A DNA stretch of 64,000 nucleotides from an uncultured Lachnospiraceae bacterium (GTDB taxonomy: Bacteria; Bacillota; Clostridia; Lachnospirales; Lachnospiraceae). Below, piece by piece: positions 8,722 to 17,464 of the stretch. The notes below the pieces were generated by a model, which was not told the origin of the DNA, searched no databases, and saw nothing but the letters and a program-made list of their open reading frames with translations. Where the stretch lies: assembly GCA_934402055.1 (NCBI GenBank), contig CAKRTC010000006.1, forward strand, positions 5,816 to 69,815, given 5' to 3'. The position numbers were made by a program, and so were the translations under genes. How positions within the stretch are numbered: position 1 is the stretch's first letter; every line of letters starts with the position of its first letter.

Positions 8722-11700
8722 ATGAGCAGATTTTCAGAAGTATTTCCAAAACTGGATATGGATATGTCGGACAAGGAGCTGTTGAAGAACGCAGAGGTAT
8801 TGAAGATAAGCGTTCCGAGTGACAGAAGCTCGCTTAGCATATACATACGCAACAACGAGGAGATACCGCGCAGCACCATCTGTTCGGCAGAGGAAGCGAT
8901 AAGGGACAAGGTATTCGAAGGAAAGTCGATAAGAGTCGGCATAGTCGTTACGGGACCGGCAAGAAGCGGCAACCCCACGGCGGGAGGCTCGGGTACTTCT
9001 GCATCCACGGGAGGAAGGCAGTACGGCAATTCCTCATCGGGCTCGGGCTCCGGCAATCAGGGCGGCTTTTCCGGGAATGCAAACGGAAGAGGCTTCAAGC
9101 GTCCGGGACAGACGGGCTACAAGACCGCAGATAACAGATGGACACCAAAGCAGGATAAGAAATCACAGAACCCGGATGTCATATACGGCTATGATTTCAG
9201 CGGTGAGCCTTTAAGCATCTCAAGTCTTGAGGAAGGCATGGGAGATGTGGTAATCAAGGGCAAGATATTCGCGCCTGAGACCATCAAGACCAGAAATGAA
9301 AAATACATAATCAAATTCAATCTTACGGACGGAAGCGATTCCATATCCTGTAAGCTTAATTGTGATGAAAACACCAAAAACGATGTGGAGGACAAGCTTA
9401 AGGACGGAAAGTACATCATCTTGAGCGGAAATGTTGCCTCCCCGAATCAGTGGACTCCGGAGCTGTCGATAGACCGCATCAGGAATATCAAGAAGGTGGA
9501 GAGCCCCGAGGGAAAGCGTATGGATACATACGAGGGCAAGAAGAGAGTAGAACTCAATCTCCATACCAAGATGAGCGATATGGACGGTATAGGAGATATC
9601 AAGGACTATATCAAGCTTGCCGATAAATGGGGCTGGAAGGCACTTGCGATAACAGATACCAATTCGGTACAGGTGCTTCCGACTGCGGCACATTCCCTGC
9701 CTAAGGGATCAAAGCTCAAGCTTATCTACGGAGTGACGGGCAAGCTTATAGATGATGATAAAAATGCGGTAAGAAATTCACACGGTCAGAGTCTTGACGG
9801 TGAATTTGTCGTATTCGATATAGAGACCACCGGATTTTCGATGAAGAAGGACAATATCATCGAGATAGGTGCGGTCAAGGTGAAAAACGGCAACATTATA
9901 GAACGCTTTTCACAGTTTATAGACCCGGAGAGACATATTCCTGAGAGGATAACCGAGCTTACGAGTATCACTGACGCCCAGGTCAAGGGACAGGGAAATT
10001 ATACCAAGTGGATACCGGAGTTTCTTAAGTTCATAGGAGACGGAGACATCCCTGTGGTAGGACATAATGCCATGTTCGATGTGGGCTTTGTCAAGCATTA
10101 TGCGGGACTTTTGGGATATGATTTTGACCCTACAGTTGTGGATACTGTAGGTCTTTCACACATGCTCTTAAAGAAGCTCTTCAGAAACAAGCTTGATAAT
10201 GTAGCAAAGGAGCTTGGAGTAAGCCTGCTCAACCACCACAGAGCCGTAGATGATGCAGAGGCAACTGCAGGCATATTCCTGGGATTTTGCAAGATGCTCA
10301 AGGCAAGAGGCATCAACGATCTTGACGAGCTCTACGAGCAGGACGAGATGGACGGAGAAACCATCAAGAAGCTCCATCCCAATTCATTTACGATACTTGC
10401 CAAAAATGATTTCGGCCGAACCAATATGTACCGTCTTATTTCGGCTGCCCATATAGATTATTTCTATACAGAGGCACGTATGCCTAAGTCCAAGGTAAAC
10501 AGCTTAAGAGACGGACTGCTCATAGGCTCGGGCAATGAGGACGGAGAGCTCTATGACGCAATGATGAGAGGCGTCGGAGATAAGGAGATTAACGAGCTTG
10601 CAGGCTTCTATGATTATTTTGAGATCATGCCTCCTTCAAATATCGCTTATCTTATAAATGAAGACAGTTCGCCTGTTAAGAGCATATCAGATATACAGGA
10701 GGTAACAAGACAGATAATAGAACTCGGAGACAGACTGGGTAAGCCTGTAGTTGCCTCGGGAGATGTGCATTTTACGGAAAAGGGAGAATCCATATACCGT
10801 AAGCTCATCAAATTCTTTGAGTTTGATACCAAGGGCAGAAGGATAAATGAGGAAAAATACGACGAGGAGCTGTATTTCCGTACTACGGACGAGATGCTTC
10901 GGGAATTCGCATTTTTAGGCAGGGAGACTGCGGAGAGAGTAGTCATAGACACTCCGAATATGATCGCCGATATGTGTGAGCGTATTGCTCCGGTAAGACC
11001 GGATAAGTGTCCGCCTGTCATTGAGAATTCCGATAAGGAGCTTGAGCAAAAGTGCTATGAGACCGCGAGAGAGATGTACGGCGAGAATGTGCCTGAGATA
11101 GTTAAGAACAGACTCGACAGAGAGCTTAACTCTATCATCAGCAACGGATATTCGGTCATGTACATAATCGCAAAGCGACTTGTGCAGGATTCGGTGGAGC
11201 ACGGATATCTCGTAGGCTCGAGAGGTTCGGTAGGTTCTTCCCTTGCCGCTACCTTCGGAGGAATATCAGAGGTCAATCCTCTGCCGCCGCACTACCGCTG
11301 CCCTAATTGTCATTATGTAGACTTTGATTCGGATACGGTCAGGGAATACAAGGATAAGTCGGGCTGTGATATGCCGGACATGAACTGTCCGAAATGCGGA
11401 ACCAAGCTTATAAAAGACGGCTTTGACATTCCTTTCGAGACCTTCTTGGGCTTTAAGGGAGATAAGGAGCCTGATATAGACCTTAACTTCGCCGGAGTAT
11501 ATCAGCCCAATGCGCATGCATATACCGAGGTGCTGTTCGGAACAGGACAGACCTATAAGGCCGGTACGGTAGGCACGGTCCAGGAAAAGACTGCCTACGG
11601 CTACATTTTAAGATATAACGAAAAGCATCCCGAGCCGGACGGGCAGCCGAAGAAGATGCGTAAGGCTGAGATACAGAGGCTTGCCTTAGGCTGTACAGAG

Positions 11701-12942
11701 GTGCGCCGCTCGACGGGACAGCATCCGGGAGGAATAGTCGTACTTCCGCACGGAGAGGAGATCAATACCTTTACGCCTATACAGCATCCGGCAAATGTTA
11801 TGACCAACCCGATAACCACGCATTTTGATTATCACAGTATCGATCATAACCTCCTTAAGCTGGATATACTCGGTAAGGATGATCCCCAGATGGTAAGACA
11901 GCTTCAGGATCTCACCGGACTCGATCCTATGGATATTCCGATAGGCACACCGGAGATAATGTCGCTCTTTATGAATACGGATTCGCTCGGTATTAAGCCG
12001 GAGGATATAGGCGGTACACCGCTCGGAACCATGGGAGTACCGGAATTCGGTACAGATTTCGCCATGCAAATGCTGCTCGAGGCTAAGCCTCAGTATGTAT
12101 CCGACCTTGTCCGCATAGCCGGACTTGCACACGGAACCGATGTTTGGCTCGGAAATGCGCAGAAGCTCATAAGTGAAGGAACCTGTACGATTCAGACTGC
12201 CATCTGTACCCGTGATGATATCATGATATATCTCATAGAGAAGGGCGTTGAACCGGGCAAGGCCTTCAAGATCATGGAGCTTGTGCGTAAGGGCAAGTTC
12301 CCTAAGGACAGCAATCATGAGGAGTATTGCAAGCTCATGAGAGAGCACGGAGTACCTGAGTGGTATATCTGGTCCTGTGATACCATCAAATACATGTTCC
12401 CTAAGGCACATGCTGCGGCATATGTAGTTATGTCCTGGCGTATCGCATACTATAAGGTGCACTATCCGCTTGCCTATTATGCGGCTTACTATTCGGTCAA
12501 GGGAGACGGCTTCGACTATGAGAAGATGTGCGTGAGCAAGGAAAAGCTGGCACAGAATATACGTGAGCTGAGAGCCTATGTAAGCACTCAGCGTACACTT
12601 ACGTCAAACGATAAGTCACTCTACAGAGATATGCGTATCGTTGAGGAGATGATGGCAAGAGGCATAGAGTTTGAGCCTATAGATATATTTAAGGCAAAGG
12701 CCAAGGAGTTCATAGTGACTCCGGAGGGTAAGATCATGCCTTCCTTAAATTCAATAGCGGGACTCGGTACGGTAGCTGCAGAAGCAATAGAAGCGGATGC
12801 GGTAAACGGACCATATCTGAGTATGGAGGAATTCATATCAAGGACCAAGGTCAATAAGTCCAATGCCGATCTGCTTAAATCACTCGGACTCCTGGGAAGT
12901 ATACCCGAGAGCAACCAGCTCAGTTTATTTGATGTCTTTTAG
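8722..12942 (+). CDS. polC: DNA polymerase III alpha subunit, Gram-positive type (PolC)
   Basis: Main replicative polymerase with built-in proofreading. Order seen: N-terminal domain, a Gly/Ser/Asn-rich linker (about residues 75-150), an OB-fold, a PHP segment (VELNLHTKMSDMDGI), and a DnaQ-like 3'-5' exonuclease inserted in the PHP region (FVVFDIETTGF, later VGHNAMFDVGF and HHRAVDDAEAT). Then come the zinc-finger (CPNCHYVDF, CPKCGTKL) and the C-family polymerase core (EPDIDLNFAGVYQPNAHAY, GTVQEKTAYGYI). The helix-hairpin-helix and the C-terminal LFDVF, which resembles a sliding-clamp-binding tail, close the protein. Its 1406 residues are slightly short of the usual ~1430-1450. A terminator follows 18 bases after the stop. 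Confidence 0.97.
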   Translation: MSRFSEVFPKLDMDMSDKELLKNAEVLKISVPSDRSSLSIYIRNNEEIPRSTICSAEEAIRDKVFEGKSIRVGIVVTGPARSGNPTAGGSGTSASTGGRQYGNSSSGSGSGNQGGFSGNANGRGFKRPGQTGYKTADNRWTPKQDKKSQNPDVIYGYDFSGEPLSISSLEEGMGDVVIKGKIFAPETIKTRNEKYIIKFNLTDGSDSISCKLNCDENTKNDVEDKLKDGKYIILSGNVASPNQWTPELSIDRIRNIKKVESPEGKRMDTYEGKKRVELNLHTKMSDMDGIGDIKDYIKLADKWGWKALAITDTNSVQVLPTAAHSLPKGSKLKLIYGVTGKLIDDDKNAVRNSHGQSLDGEFVVFDIETTGFSMKKDNIIEIGAVKVKNGNIIERFSQFIDPERHIPERITELTSITDAQVKGQGNYTKWIPEFLKFIGDGDIPVVGHNAMFDVGFVKHYAGLLGYDFDPTVVDTVGLSHMLLKKLFRNKLDNVAKELGVSLLNHHRAVDDAEATAGIFLGFCKMLKARGINDLDELYEQDEMDGETIKKLHPNSFTILAKNDFGRTNMYRLISAAHIDYFYTEARMPKSKVNSLRDGLLIGSGNEDGELYDAMMRGVGDKEINELAGFYDYFEIMPPSNIAYLINEDSSPVKSISDIQEVTRQIIELGDRLGKPVVASGDVHFTEKGESIYRKLIKFFEFDTKGRRINEEKYDEELYFRTTDEMLREFAFLGRETAERVVIDTPNMIADMCERIAPVRPDKCPPVIENSDKELEQKCYETAREMYGENVPEIVKNRLDRELNSIISNGYSVMYIIAKRLVQDSVEHGYLVGSRGSVGSSLAATFGGISEVNPLPPHYRCPNCHYVDFDSDTVREYKDKSGCDMPDMNCPKCGTKLIKDGFDIPFETFLGFKGDKEPDIDLNFAGVYQPNAHAYTEVLFGTGQTYKAGTVGTVQEKTAYGYILRYNEKHPEPDGQPKKMRKAEIQRLALGCTEVRRSTGQHPGGIVVLPHGEEINTFTPIQHPANVMTNPITTHFDYHSIDHNLLKLDILGKDDPQMVRQLQDLTGLDPMDIPIGTPEIMSLFMNTDSLGIKPEDIGGTPLGTMGVPEFGTDFAMQMLLEAKPQYVSDLVRIAGLAHGTDVWLGNAQKLISEGTCTIQTAICTRDDIMIYLIEKGVEPGKAFKIMELVRKGKFPKDSNHEEYCKLMREHGVPEWYIWSCDTIKYMFPKAHAAAYVVMSWRIAYYKVHYPLAYYAAYYSVKGDGFDYEKMCVSKEKLAQNIRELRAYVSTQRTLTSNDKSLYRDMRIVEEMMARGIEFEPIDIFKAKAKEFIVTPEGKIMPSLNSIAGLGTVAAEAIEADAVNGPYLSMEEFISRTKVNKSNADLLKSLGLLGSIPESNQLSLFDVF

Positions 12943-12960
12943 CGTATAAACGGAATCGGA

Positions 12961-12992
12961 AACATGAGGATGAGCAATCCTCATGTTTTTTG
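12961..12992 (+). terminator. intrinsic terminator after polC
   Basis: Perfect 11-bp stem (12961-12971 with 12977-12987), loop GAGCA, followed by a run of T. It ends the pyrH-polC transcription block. Confidence 0.88.
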
Positions 12993-13380
12993 TTTCAAAA
13001 GAAATTGCGTCGTATGAAACAAAAAAAATGTCGTAAGCGACCGCGATAGGCGCAAGGATGTGCCAAGGCATATTTTTTCGAAAGTGAAATGAGCACAAAG
13101 TGCCAATAGGCATAAAATTTTTGTAAATGTATCCGAATAAGTACACAGAGAGTTTGCAATTCGAGCTCCGGGATAGTGCCGTTTCATCAAAAAAAATCAG
13201 AAAAATTTATCGATCGGGCAGAAAAATATTTGCAAAAGAAAAGAAAAAGTCATATTATTTTCGGTATAAAAAAGGGAAGCACAATATGCTGAAAATGGCT
13301 TAAAATAAGGTGCTTTCGCATGCTGATGAGTGCCTGAAAATATGACGAAAAAAACTTGTAAAAAAACTTTGAAAAACTTG
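12993..13380. other. intergenic stretch without a supported gene; short inverted repeats and a dispersed-repeat-like segment
   Basis: A-rich spacer between the polC terminator and the tRNA promoter. It contains a TTGTTTCA/TGAAACAA inverted repeat (12990-12997 and 13015-13022) and several short self-complementary pieces near 13033-13070. The word GAAATTGCGT (13001-13010) recurs at 50713-50722 after another terminator, and AAATGAGCACAAAG (13087-13100) recurs at 29834-29847. I see no ribosome site with a credible reading frame. Confidence 0.4.
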
Positions 13381-13409
13381 TTGACAGATCTAAGCCTATA
13401 GTATATACT
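13381..13409 (+). promoter_or_regulatory. sigma-A type promoter for the tRNA pair
   Basis: TTGACA at 13381-13386, a 17-base spacer, and TATACT at 13404-13409, ending 25 bases before the tRNA-Pro 5' end. Near-perfect consensus, consistent with strong stable-RNA transcription. Confidence 0.85.
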
Positions 13410-13434
13410 ACCACATGTGTCCGAGAGACAGACT

Positions 13435-13508
13435 CGAGGTGTGGCTCAGTTTGGTAGAGCGCTGCGTTCGGGACGCAGAGGCCGCAAGTTCGAATCTTGT
13501 CACCTCGA
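13435..13508 (+). tRNA. tRNA-Pro (anticodon CGG)
   Basis: Full cloverleaf of 74 bases: acceptor CGAGGTG/CACCTCG with discriminator A, D-arm GCTC/GAGC, anticodon arm CTGCG/CGCAG with loop TTCGGGA giving anticodon CGG, and T-arm GCAAG/CTTGT around TTCGAAT. CCA is not encoded. It reads the CCG codon. Four bases separate it from the next tRNA, with which it shares promoter and terminator. Confidence 0.97.
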
Positions 13509-13511
13509 TAT

Positions 13512-13583
13512 GGCCTTGTAGTCAAGCGGCTAAGACGTCGCCCTCTCACGGCGAAGGCCCGGGTTCGATTCCCGGCAAGGTCA
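13512..13583 (+). tRNA. tRNA-Glu (anticodon CTC)
   Basis: 72-base cloverleaf: acceptor GGCCTTG/CAAGGTC with discriminator A, anticodon arm TCGCC/GGCGA with loop CTCTCAC giving anticodon CTC, and T-arm CCGGG/CCCGG around TTCGATT. CCA is not encoded. It reads GAG, a codon used very heavily in the neighbouring housekeeping genes. Confidence 0.97.
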
Positions 13584-13590
13584 CTTAAGT

Positions 13591-13622
13591 AAGCTTCCGA
13601 TTTATCGGGAGCTTTTCTTTTT
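13591..13622 (+). terminator. intrinsic terminator of the tRNA operon
   Basis: 10-bp stem AAGCTTCCGA/TCGGGAGCTT (one G-T pair) with loop TTTA, followed by TTCTTTTT. It begins 7 bases after the end of tRNA-Glu. Confidence 0.88.
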
Positions 13623-14006
13623 CTATTTTTTTAATAATTTCTGTTATGTCATATCTTATTCATTTTTATCATGATGATCCCTAAGGAGATCGTTTCTTAA
13701 CTAAAAGTATCCTTGCTTATCATATAGATCATCAAACGGTTTTTTACAGGATATTGCCTTCTATGATAAATACGTTTTGTTCTATAACTCCCTTTTTATG
13801 AGAACTATTTGCTGTTTTTGTGGTTTACGACTTGATAATTAATTGATAGAATATATTTTATAAGTTGTATCTTATAAAATCGAGATCTATTGTTGAAATA
13901 CAAGATATAACTTGATATCATAAGGTACCGGGGCAACGGAGCGGAGGATTCTTTTGAGCCCGGTATTATTTTGTAAATAGAAAGCATTAAAAGGGAGTAA
14001 GCTGTC
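13623..14006. other. AT-rich leader before an ATPase gene, with an inverted repeat and a terminator-like hairpin
   Basis: No supported gene. A perfect 10-bp inverted repeat ATTTTATAAG/CTTATAAAAT lies at 13855-13864 and 13871-13880 (6-base loop), resembling an operator. At 13926-13965 a TACCGGG/CCCGGTA stem followed by TTATTTT forms a terminator-like hairpin only 34 bases before the ATG of the next gene, which suggests attenuation. An AAAGGGAG ribosome site follows at about 13990-13997. Confidence 0.45.
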
Positions 14007-15221
14007 ATGATCAAACGTGAAATGTATATGAGCAGGATAAGACCTTTTATCGGCAGTGAGCTTATTAAGGTTGTTACAGGCATACGCCGTTCAGGTAAGT
14101 CGGTCATGCTGGAATTGGTTAAGCAGGAGTTGATTGAATCCGGTGTAAGCACCGATAACTTTATCTCTTTTAATTTTGAAGATATGAACTATGCAGCTTT
14201 GTGTAATGCCAAGGCTCTTCATGATGAGATCACAGCTCGTGCAAAATCTATTCAGGGAAAGATATATCTTTTTTTTGATGAGATACAGGAAGTGACGGAT
14301 TGGGAAAAATGCATCAACTCGCTGCGGGTTTCTATTGATTGCGATATTTATATTACAGGCTCGAATGCCAAATTACTTTCGGGAGAACTTGCTACCTATC
14401 TTGCAGGGCGCTATGTAGAATTTGTCATCTATCCTTTTTCATTTGCGGAATTTATCGATATGTATAAATCGGTGATACCGCACGAGTCAATTCAGCAATG
14501 CTTTCAGAAATACCTTATATATGGAGGAATGCCATATCTTGGCAAACTGCAATATGCCGAAGAACCGGTAAGGCAGTATCTGTGCGATGTGTTTAATTCG
14601 GTGCAGCTTAAGGATATAATCAAACGCAACAATGTACGCGACGTGGATCTGCTTGAAAGGATCATGGCATATATTATGGCGAATGTCGGTGCGACATTTT
14701 CAGCATCCTCATTGTCAAAGTTTCTGAAGAATGAACGTCGTAATGTTGCACCGGAAACCATACTGAACTATATAAAGTACTGCTCGGATGCTTATTTATT
14801 CTATCAGGTAAAGCGTCAGGACCTGAAAGGCAAACAGATAATTTCAACGAATGAAAAATACTATATTGCGGATCATGGCATAAGAGAAGCTGTGTTCGGC
14901 GGTAATATGCGTGATATCAATCTGATACTTGAAAATATAGTATATATGGAAGCTTTGCGCCGGGGCTATACTGTTACAGTCGGAAAAGCAGGAGATAAAG
15001 AGATTGATTTTGTCTGTGAGAAACAAGGAGATAAAATATATATACAGGTAACATATTTGCTCGCATCGGAAGAAACCATAGAACGTGAATTCGGCGTATA
15101 TGAGAGTATTCGTGATAATTTTCCGAAATATGTGGTTTCGCTGGATGAATTTGATATGAGCCGTGACGGCATCAAGCATAAAAATATCAGAGATTTTCTG
15201 CTGGAAGAAAAATGGGGATAA
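14007..15221 (+). CDS. AAA_14/DUF4143 family ATPase
   Basis: 404-residue predicted ATP-binding protein of unknown cellular role. The Walker A is TGIRRSGKSVML (about residues 24-35) and the Walker B is YLFFDEIQEV. A sensor-like stretch ITGSNAKLLSGELATYLAGR follows. The C-terminal DUF4143 half has the nuclease-like core NIVYMEALRRGYTV, KEIDFVCEK, IYIQVTY, but the usual E-x-K of a PD-(D/E)xK site is replaced by QVT, so catalysis is doubtful. Two relatives lie at 50918 and 52359; the 50918 protein is the closer one. It stands alone between tRNA genes and an exported protein. Codon use is more A/T-rich than the surrounding housekeeping genes, consistent with an accessory gene. Confidence 0.88.
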   Translation: MIKREMYMSRIRPFIGSELIKVVTGIRRSGKSVMLELVKQELIESGVSTDNFISFNFEDMNYAALCNAKALHDEITARAKSIQGKIYLFFDEIQEVTDWEKCINSLRVSIDCDIYITGSNAKLLSGELATYLAGRYVEFVIYPFSFAEFIDMYKSVIPHESIQQCFQKYLIYGGMPYLGKLQYAEEPVRQYLCDVFNSVQLKDIIKRNNVRDVDLLERIMAYIMANVGATFSASSLSKFLKNERRNVAPETILNYIKYCSDAYLFYQVKRQDLKGKQIISTNEKYYIADHGIREAVFGGNMRDINLILENIVYMEALRRGYTVTVGKAGDKEIDFVCEKQGDKIYIQVTYLLASEETIEREFGVYESIRDNFPKYVVSLDEFDMSRDGIKHKNIRDFLLEEKWG

Positions 15222-15321
15222 AGATAATTGTGAAATTTCGGTTTATCAATGTAATAGTTTCATTCGTTATTCGTAAACAAATAGCAATCACACGTTAAAG
15301 ATTTCCGGGCGGGGCTTATGA

Positions 15322-15327
15322 TATAAT
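15322..15327 (+). promoter_or_regulatory. candidate -10 element for the exported repeat protein
   Basis: TATAAT at 15322-15327, about 100 bases upstream of the start at 15427. The matching -35 is weak, so only the -10 is called. Confidence 0.35.
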
Positions 15328-15426
15328 CTGCACATCATCAAGAGAGTATCTGCTATTCGTATCGCTTTGGACAGCGCAGGACGAAGCGGGTACGGATATC
15401 AAGACGAGGTATAGAAAGGATACAAT

Positions 15427-16554
15427 ATGACAAAGAGATTCTTAAAGGTATTGGGAGTATCGGCGTGTATGGCAGCAGCATTTTCAATGAGTGCCTTTGC
15501 CGATGAGATAACAAGCGTAAGCTTTGCAGCAGGCTGCGATACAGATGCGGCACTTTCAGCAGGCAACACAGATCCGGTATTCGTAGTTAATGATACCAAT
15601 GCAGAGTATGAGCTCAGCTCCTATTCGGCAACAAGCGATTCGACAACATTTAAGACTGCCAAGGTATATGAGCTTACCTTTGAGGCAAACAGCGGATCTA
15701 CCTTCCCTTCATCTGCCAATTCAATCACGGTAACAGGTAAGGGCATCACAGAGATCACCAAGAAGACGGTTGATTCCGAGACAACACTTGTTGTAAGAGT
15801 TAAGGCATATCCTTATCATATGTGGGAGACACCGGAAAGTGTTGAGCGCACAGAGGCTTCATCAAGTGATAAGAGCAGTGAACCTAAGAAGTTTACATGG
15901 AAGAAGAACGGAGCTCCGACATCTGAGTACATCTTAAAGTATACCAATACAAGCGGTGATACAAAGTATGTTCACGGTACAACAAGCGGTTCAAGCTTTA
16001 CAGTACCTTCATCTGCAAGAGCAGTACCGACCGATAAGCAGATGGAAGATGGCGAAAAGGAGAAAGCAACAGTAGACGGCTTTGCTGTAAGAGTTAAGGG
16101 TAATGCCGGAAGCAATCCATACACAGCACCAAGTGAGTGGGCAGGAGATGCTGGTATCGTTGATGAGTATTCGGATGCCGACATCGAGTCATATGACAGC
16201 TGGGGAGACCTCTTTGAGGGTGTAACAGCAACAGGCGGTTCGGGCTCTTCAAGCAAGAATAACAGCAGCAACAAGACAGGCCCGGGACAGACACTTAACG
16301 GCTGGGTTGGTTCAGGTGAGAAGTGGTATTACTACAACAACGGTCAGGCTGCAAAGGGCTGGGTAAATGACGGCGGTACATGGTACTACTGCAATCCTAC
16401 AACAGGCCTTATGGAGACCGGTTGGGCAATCGTAAACTTCAAGACCTATTACCTCAATCCTAACCACGGCGGACCTTTCGGTGCAATGGTAACAGGAACA
16501 CAGACCATCGATGGTAAGACATACAACTTCGCAGCAAGCGGAGAGGTAATGTAA
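15427..16554 (+). CDS. exported protein with C-terminal choline/cell-wall-binding-type repeats
   Basis: 375 residues with a clear signal peptide (MTKRFLKVLGVSACMAAAFS, cleavage likely after SAFA near residue 25). The middle ~250 residues are Thr/Ser-rich and beta-like, without a domain I recognise. A Gly/Ser/Asn linker (about residues 278-292) leads to repeats of the CW_binding/glucan-binding kind: NGWVGSGEKWYYYNNGQAAK, GWVNDGGTWYYCNPTTGLME, TGWAIVNFKTYYLNP. These bind wall or surface carbohydrates in known families. An AAAGGA ribosome site precedes the ATG. Highly regular codon use suggests strong expression. Probably a secreted or wall-attached surface protein; substrate unknown. Confidence 0.82.
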   Translation: MTKRFLKVLGVSACMAAAFSMSAFADEITSVSFAAGCDTDAALSAGNTDPVFVVNDTNAEYELSSYSATSDSTTFKTAKVYELTFEANSGSTFPSSANSITVTGKGITEITKKTVDSETTLVVRVKAYPYHMWETPESVERTEASSSDKSSEPKKFTWKKNGAPTSEYILKYTNTSGDTKYVHGTTSGSSFTVPSSARAVPTDKQMEDGEKEKATVDGFAVRVKGNAGSNPYTAPSEWAGDAGIVDEYSDADIESYDSWGDLFEGVTATGGSGSSSKNNSSNKTGPGQTLNGWVGSGEKWYYYNNGQAAKGWVNDGGTWYYCNPTTGLMETGWAIVNFKTYYLNPNHGGPFGAMVTGTQTIDGKTYNFAASGEVM

Positions 16555-16592
16555 TAATTAAACAGCTTTTTACAGTAGGATGTAAATGATAT

Positions 16593-16626
16593 GATCCGCG
16601 GGCTTTCTTTGTAAGGCTCGCGGATC
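16593..16626 (+). terminator. hairpin downstream of the exported repeat protein
   Basis: 14-bp stem with two G-T pairs (16593-16606 with 16613-16626) and a 6-base loop, 39 bases after the stop codon. No T-run follows, so it may be a processing or Rho-independent-like stop rather than a textbook terminator. Confidence 0.45.
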
Positions 16627-16827
16627 CGCTGTTATATAAGGTATTATGTCTGTTATAGCTAAAGAATTGAAGCAGTGATTTCAAAACGGTGGCATGATAA
16701 TGCACAAAAGTGTAATCAGCCCGAGGCGCTTCGCCGCAAAGGCTTATAAAGCAAACAGTATATTTCGTTAATAATCTGTAAGAATTTTATAACTTTGTTC
16801 TTAAACTTAATATGCTATATTTACACC

Positions 16828-17370
16828 ATGTTTATTAAAGAAATCAAAATCTTAATAATATCTGCAATTGTTTCGGCAACAGCTGCAGTTTCTTCTTTTG
16901 CGGCTGTCGGAAGCGCATCTGCATTTCCGTACAGTTTGGAGTTTGATGTGGAAGCACTTGACAGAGTCTGTTATGCGGGACATCCGGGTAAGACGGTGGT
17001 ATATAAGGACGGCATAGCCGTAACACCTGACACCTCTTTCAGGATAGAGAGCAAGAGTAACGGCCCCGAGGGGAGCGAGGTCAAAGATCTTTCTGTCACG
17101 GTTTCATTGGTCTATGAGAACAATGATCACTCAGGCTCTTACAAGGAAGTCGTTAAGCATTACGACAAGGGAGATCTGAATCTCGATGATGATTTCCGTA
17201 TTATTTCAGACAATGCGGCGGCTTCATTAGAGAACAGAGACAAACTCTACAGCGATTCGCTCACAGGCTTTGAGATGACCTTACAGAGCAACACCAGGGA
17301 TATCAAGAAGAAGACTTATTATCTCTATATGTGCTCGGATGATGATTTTGATAAGCTTGCCAATCAGTAA
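16828..17370 (+). CDS. exported hypothetical protein
   Basis: About 180 residues. The probable start is ATG 16828, which puts a signal peptide at the N-terminus (FIKEIKILIISAIVSATAAV, then small residues up to about position 30). An in-frame ATG at 16795 would add 11 hydrophobic residues. The mature part is Ser/Asp-rich and probably beta-sandwich, with no motif or family I recognise and no repeats. No clear ribosome site lies before either start. It sits between a surface protein and addB and ends before a perfect palindromic terminator, so it seems to be a single-gene unit. Confidence 0.6.
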   Translation: MFIKEIKILIISAIVSATAAVSSFAAVGSASAFPYSLEFDVEALDRVCYAGHPGKTVVYKDGIAVTPDTSFRIESKSNGPEGSEVKDLSVTVSLVYENNDHSGSYKEVVKHYDKGDLNLDDDFRIISDNAAASLENRDKLYSDSLTGFEMTLQSNTRDIKKKTYYLYMCSDDDFDKLANQ

Positions 17371-17379
17371 GTAGAGCGC

Positions 17380-17409
17380 TTGAAATGAATAAGATAACTA
17401 AGGTATAAT
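17380..17409 (+). promoter_or_regulatory. candidate promoter upstream of addBA
   Basis: TTGAAA at 17380-17385, an 18-base spacer, and TATAAT at 17404-17409. The -10 is embedded in an AACTAA/TTAGTT inverted repeat. Transcripts would start about 10 bases before the palindrome at 17425. Confidence 0.5.
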
Positions 17410-17424
17410 TTAGTTAAAATCGAT

Positions 17425-17451
17425 AGGGGATGCATATGCATCCCCTTTTTT
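17425..17451 (+). terminator. perfect palindrome plus T-run (terminator or leader attenuator)
   Basis: AGGGGATGCAT/ATGCATCCCCT is an uninterrupted 22-base palindrome (17425-17446) followed by TTTTT, 14 bases before addB. It may end the upstream gene, or cut short transcripts from the promoter at 17380-17409. Confidence 0.65.
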
Positions 17452-17464
17452 ACTAAAGGGAAGC

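Noticed and set aside
13250..13549. 99-codon minus-strand reading frame
   Set aside because: It runs through both tRNA genes and their promoter in antisense and has no ribosome site.
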